From contig JAAELT010000115.1 of the NCBI GenBank assembly GCA_024226315.1, positions 124,001-188,000 on the forward strand: a DNA stretch of 64,000 bases. The letters run 5' to 3'. Shown in pieces: positions 63,606-64,000 of this stretch; position 1 is the first letter of the stretch, and every line of letters starts with the position of its first letter. A program made the position numbers and the translations under genes. Below the pieces are notes generated by a model. It had not been told where the DNA came from, ran no database searches, and saw only the letters and a list, made by a program, of their open reading frames with translations. The DNA is from a bacterium (GTDB taxonomy: Bacteria; Acidobacteriota; Thermoanaerobaculia; Multivoradales; J023).

Positions 63606-64000
63606 GTGACTGAGACAATCCATCGCACCGTCGTCGTCGGACTGGTCTGGAACCGACGCCGGGAGCTGCTGTTCTGCAAGATGCACCCGGAGCGCGGCGT
63701 CTTTCCCGGCCAGTGGGGCTTCCCCGGCGGCGGCATCGAGCCGGGGGAGCGGATGAAGGAGGCGCTGCGGCGTGAGCTGCGCGAGGAGCTGGGAATCGAG
63801 GTCGAGGACGTCGAGCCGGCGTTCTTCAAGGACTGCCTGCACGACAAGATCTTCGCCGACGGTACGCGGAAGCCGGTCTACATGATCTTCCTGGTCTTCC
63901 ACTGCACCGCGGCGAGCGATGAGCTGAAGCTCAACGAGGAGCTCACCGACTACCGCTGGATGCGCCGGGATGAGATCGGGGAGCTCGACCAGAATGCAGA
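63606..64000 (+). CDS. nudI: Nudix hydrolase, NudI-like (3' end outside window)
   Basis: 131 residues visible from the GTG at 63606. The Nudix box is intact: G42-x5-E48-x7-R56-E57-L-x-E60-E61-x-G63 (GGIEPGERMKEALRRELREE, then LGI). LLFCKMHPERGVFPGQWGFP and NEELTDYRWMRRDEI match E. coli NudI, a (deoxy)nucleoside triphosphatase preferring pyrimidine dNTPs. No good ribosome site precedes the GTG, so the start is tentative. Divergent from the ABC operon. Confidence 0.85.
   Translation, partial: MTETIHRTVVVGLVWNRRRELLFCKMHPERGVFPGQWGFPGGGIEPGERMKEALRRELREELGIEVEDVEPAFFKDCLHDKIFADGTRKPVYMIFLVFHCTAASDELKLNEELTDYRWMRRDEIGELDQNA

Overview
The window is high-GC DNA (about two thirds G+C by eye) with short intergenic gaps, many ATGA/GTGA start-stop overlaps and a few GTG or TTG starts. 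The gene set suggests an Acidobacteriota-type Gram-negative chromosome, perhaps Thermoanaerobaculia. It has Tol/ExbBD, a bactofilin, LspA, an orphan MacB/FtsX-type permease of the kind amplified in Acidobacteria, a bacterial alpha-2-macroglobulin/PBP1C locus and an IPTL-CTERM exoprotein. The taxonomy is inference; no rRNA or marker gene in the window settles it.

Layout. 1-14.6 kb is largely housekeeping: tolQR (minus), etfBA, an M20 peptidase, a GYF-AIM24 protein, a bactofilin and alanine dehydrogenase (plus). A minus-strand cluster follows (small membrane protein, thiE, acpS, lspA, RluD-type synthase), then a TPR/cNMP-binding protein, def, cysS and yraN. Three tRNAs lie here: Gly-CCC, Gly-GCC and Cys-GCA. 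14.7-29.2 kb is accessory. It holds a vanadium-haloperoxidase-like exoprotein whose stop codon opens a 42-43-bp-period tandem array, two uncharacterised genes with a shared upstream motif, a TPR/lipocalin-like protein, an AraC regulator next to an orphan permease, two tandem secreted metzincin-like proteins and two small exported proteins. 29.3-42.9 kb is a translationally coupled three-gene envelope operon: a 1744-aa secreted protein of unknown function, a 1935-aa alpha-2-macroglobulin with its thioester motif, and PBP1C. 42.9-46.3 kb encodes a molybdopterin oxidoreductase without a visible Tat leader and a fused Fe-S/membrane-anchor subunit. 46.3-50.8 kb (minus) is a BtpA-PfkB-GH2 catabolic operon. 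VapBC follows.

51.5-59.0 kb is the most striking part. A second 42-bp tandem array and about 900 bp without a recognisable gene lead into five or six genes of clearly lower GC, all on the plus strand. Five of the junctions carry attC-like recombination sites: an inverted repeat bounded by a 5' ...AAC and a 3' GTTAnnn core. I read this as an integron gene-cassette array, with no integrase inside the window. Its cargo looks like antiphage or conflict machinery: an OLD-family ATPase/TOPRIM nuclease, a protein with two TIR domains, an unknown 134-aa protein, a nucleoside-deoxyribosyltransferase-like (TIR/NDT superfamily) protein, an Apea-like HEPN protein and an SRPBCC protein. Whether these are independent defence cassettes or act together cannot be decided from sequence alone.

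59.1-63.5 kb returns to high-GC chromosome with an ABC-type efflux operon on the minus strand (ATPase, FtsX-type permease, membrane-fusion protein). The window ends inside a NudI-like Nudix hydrolase.
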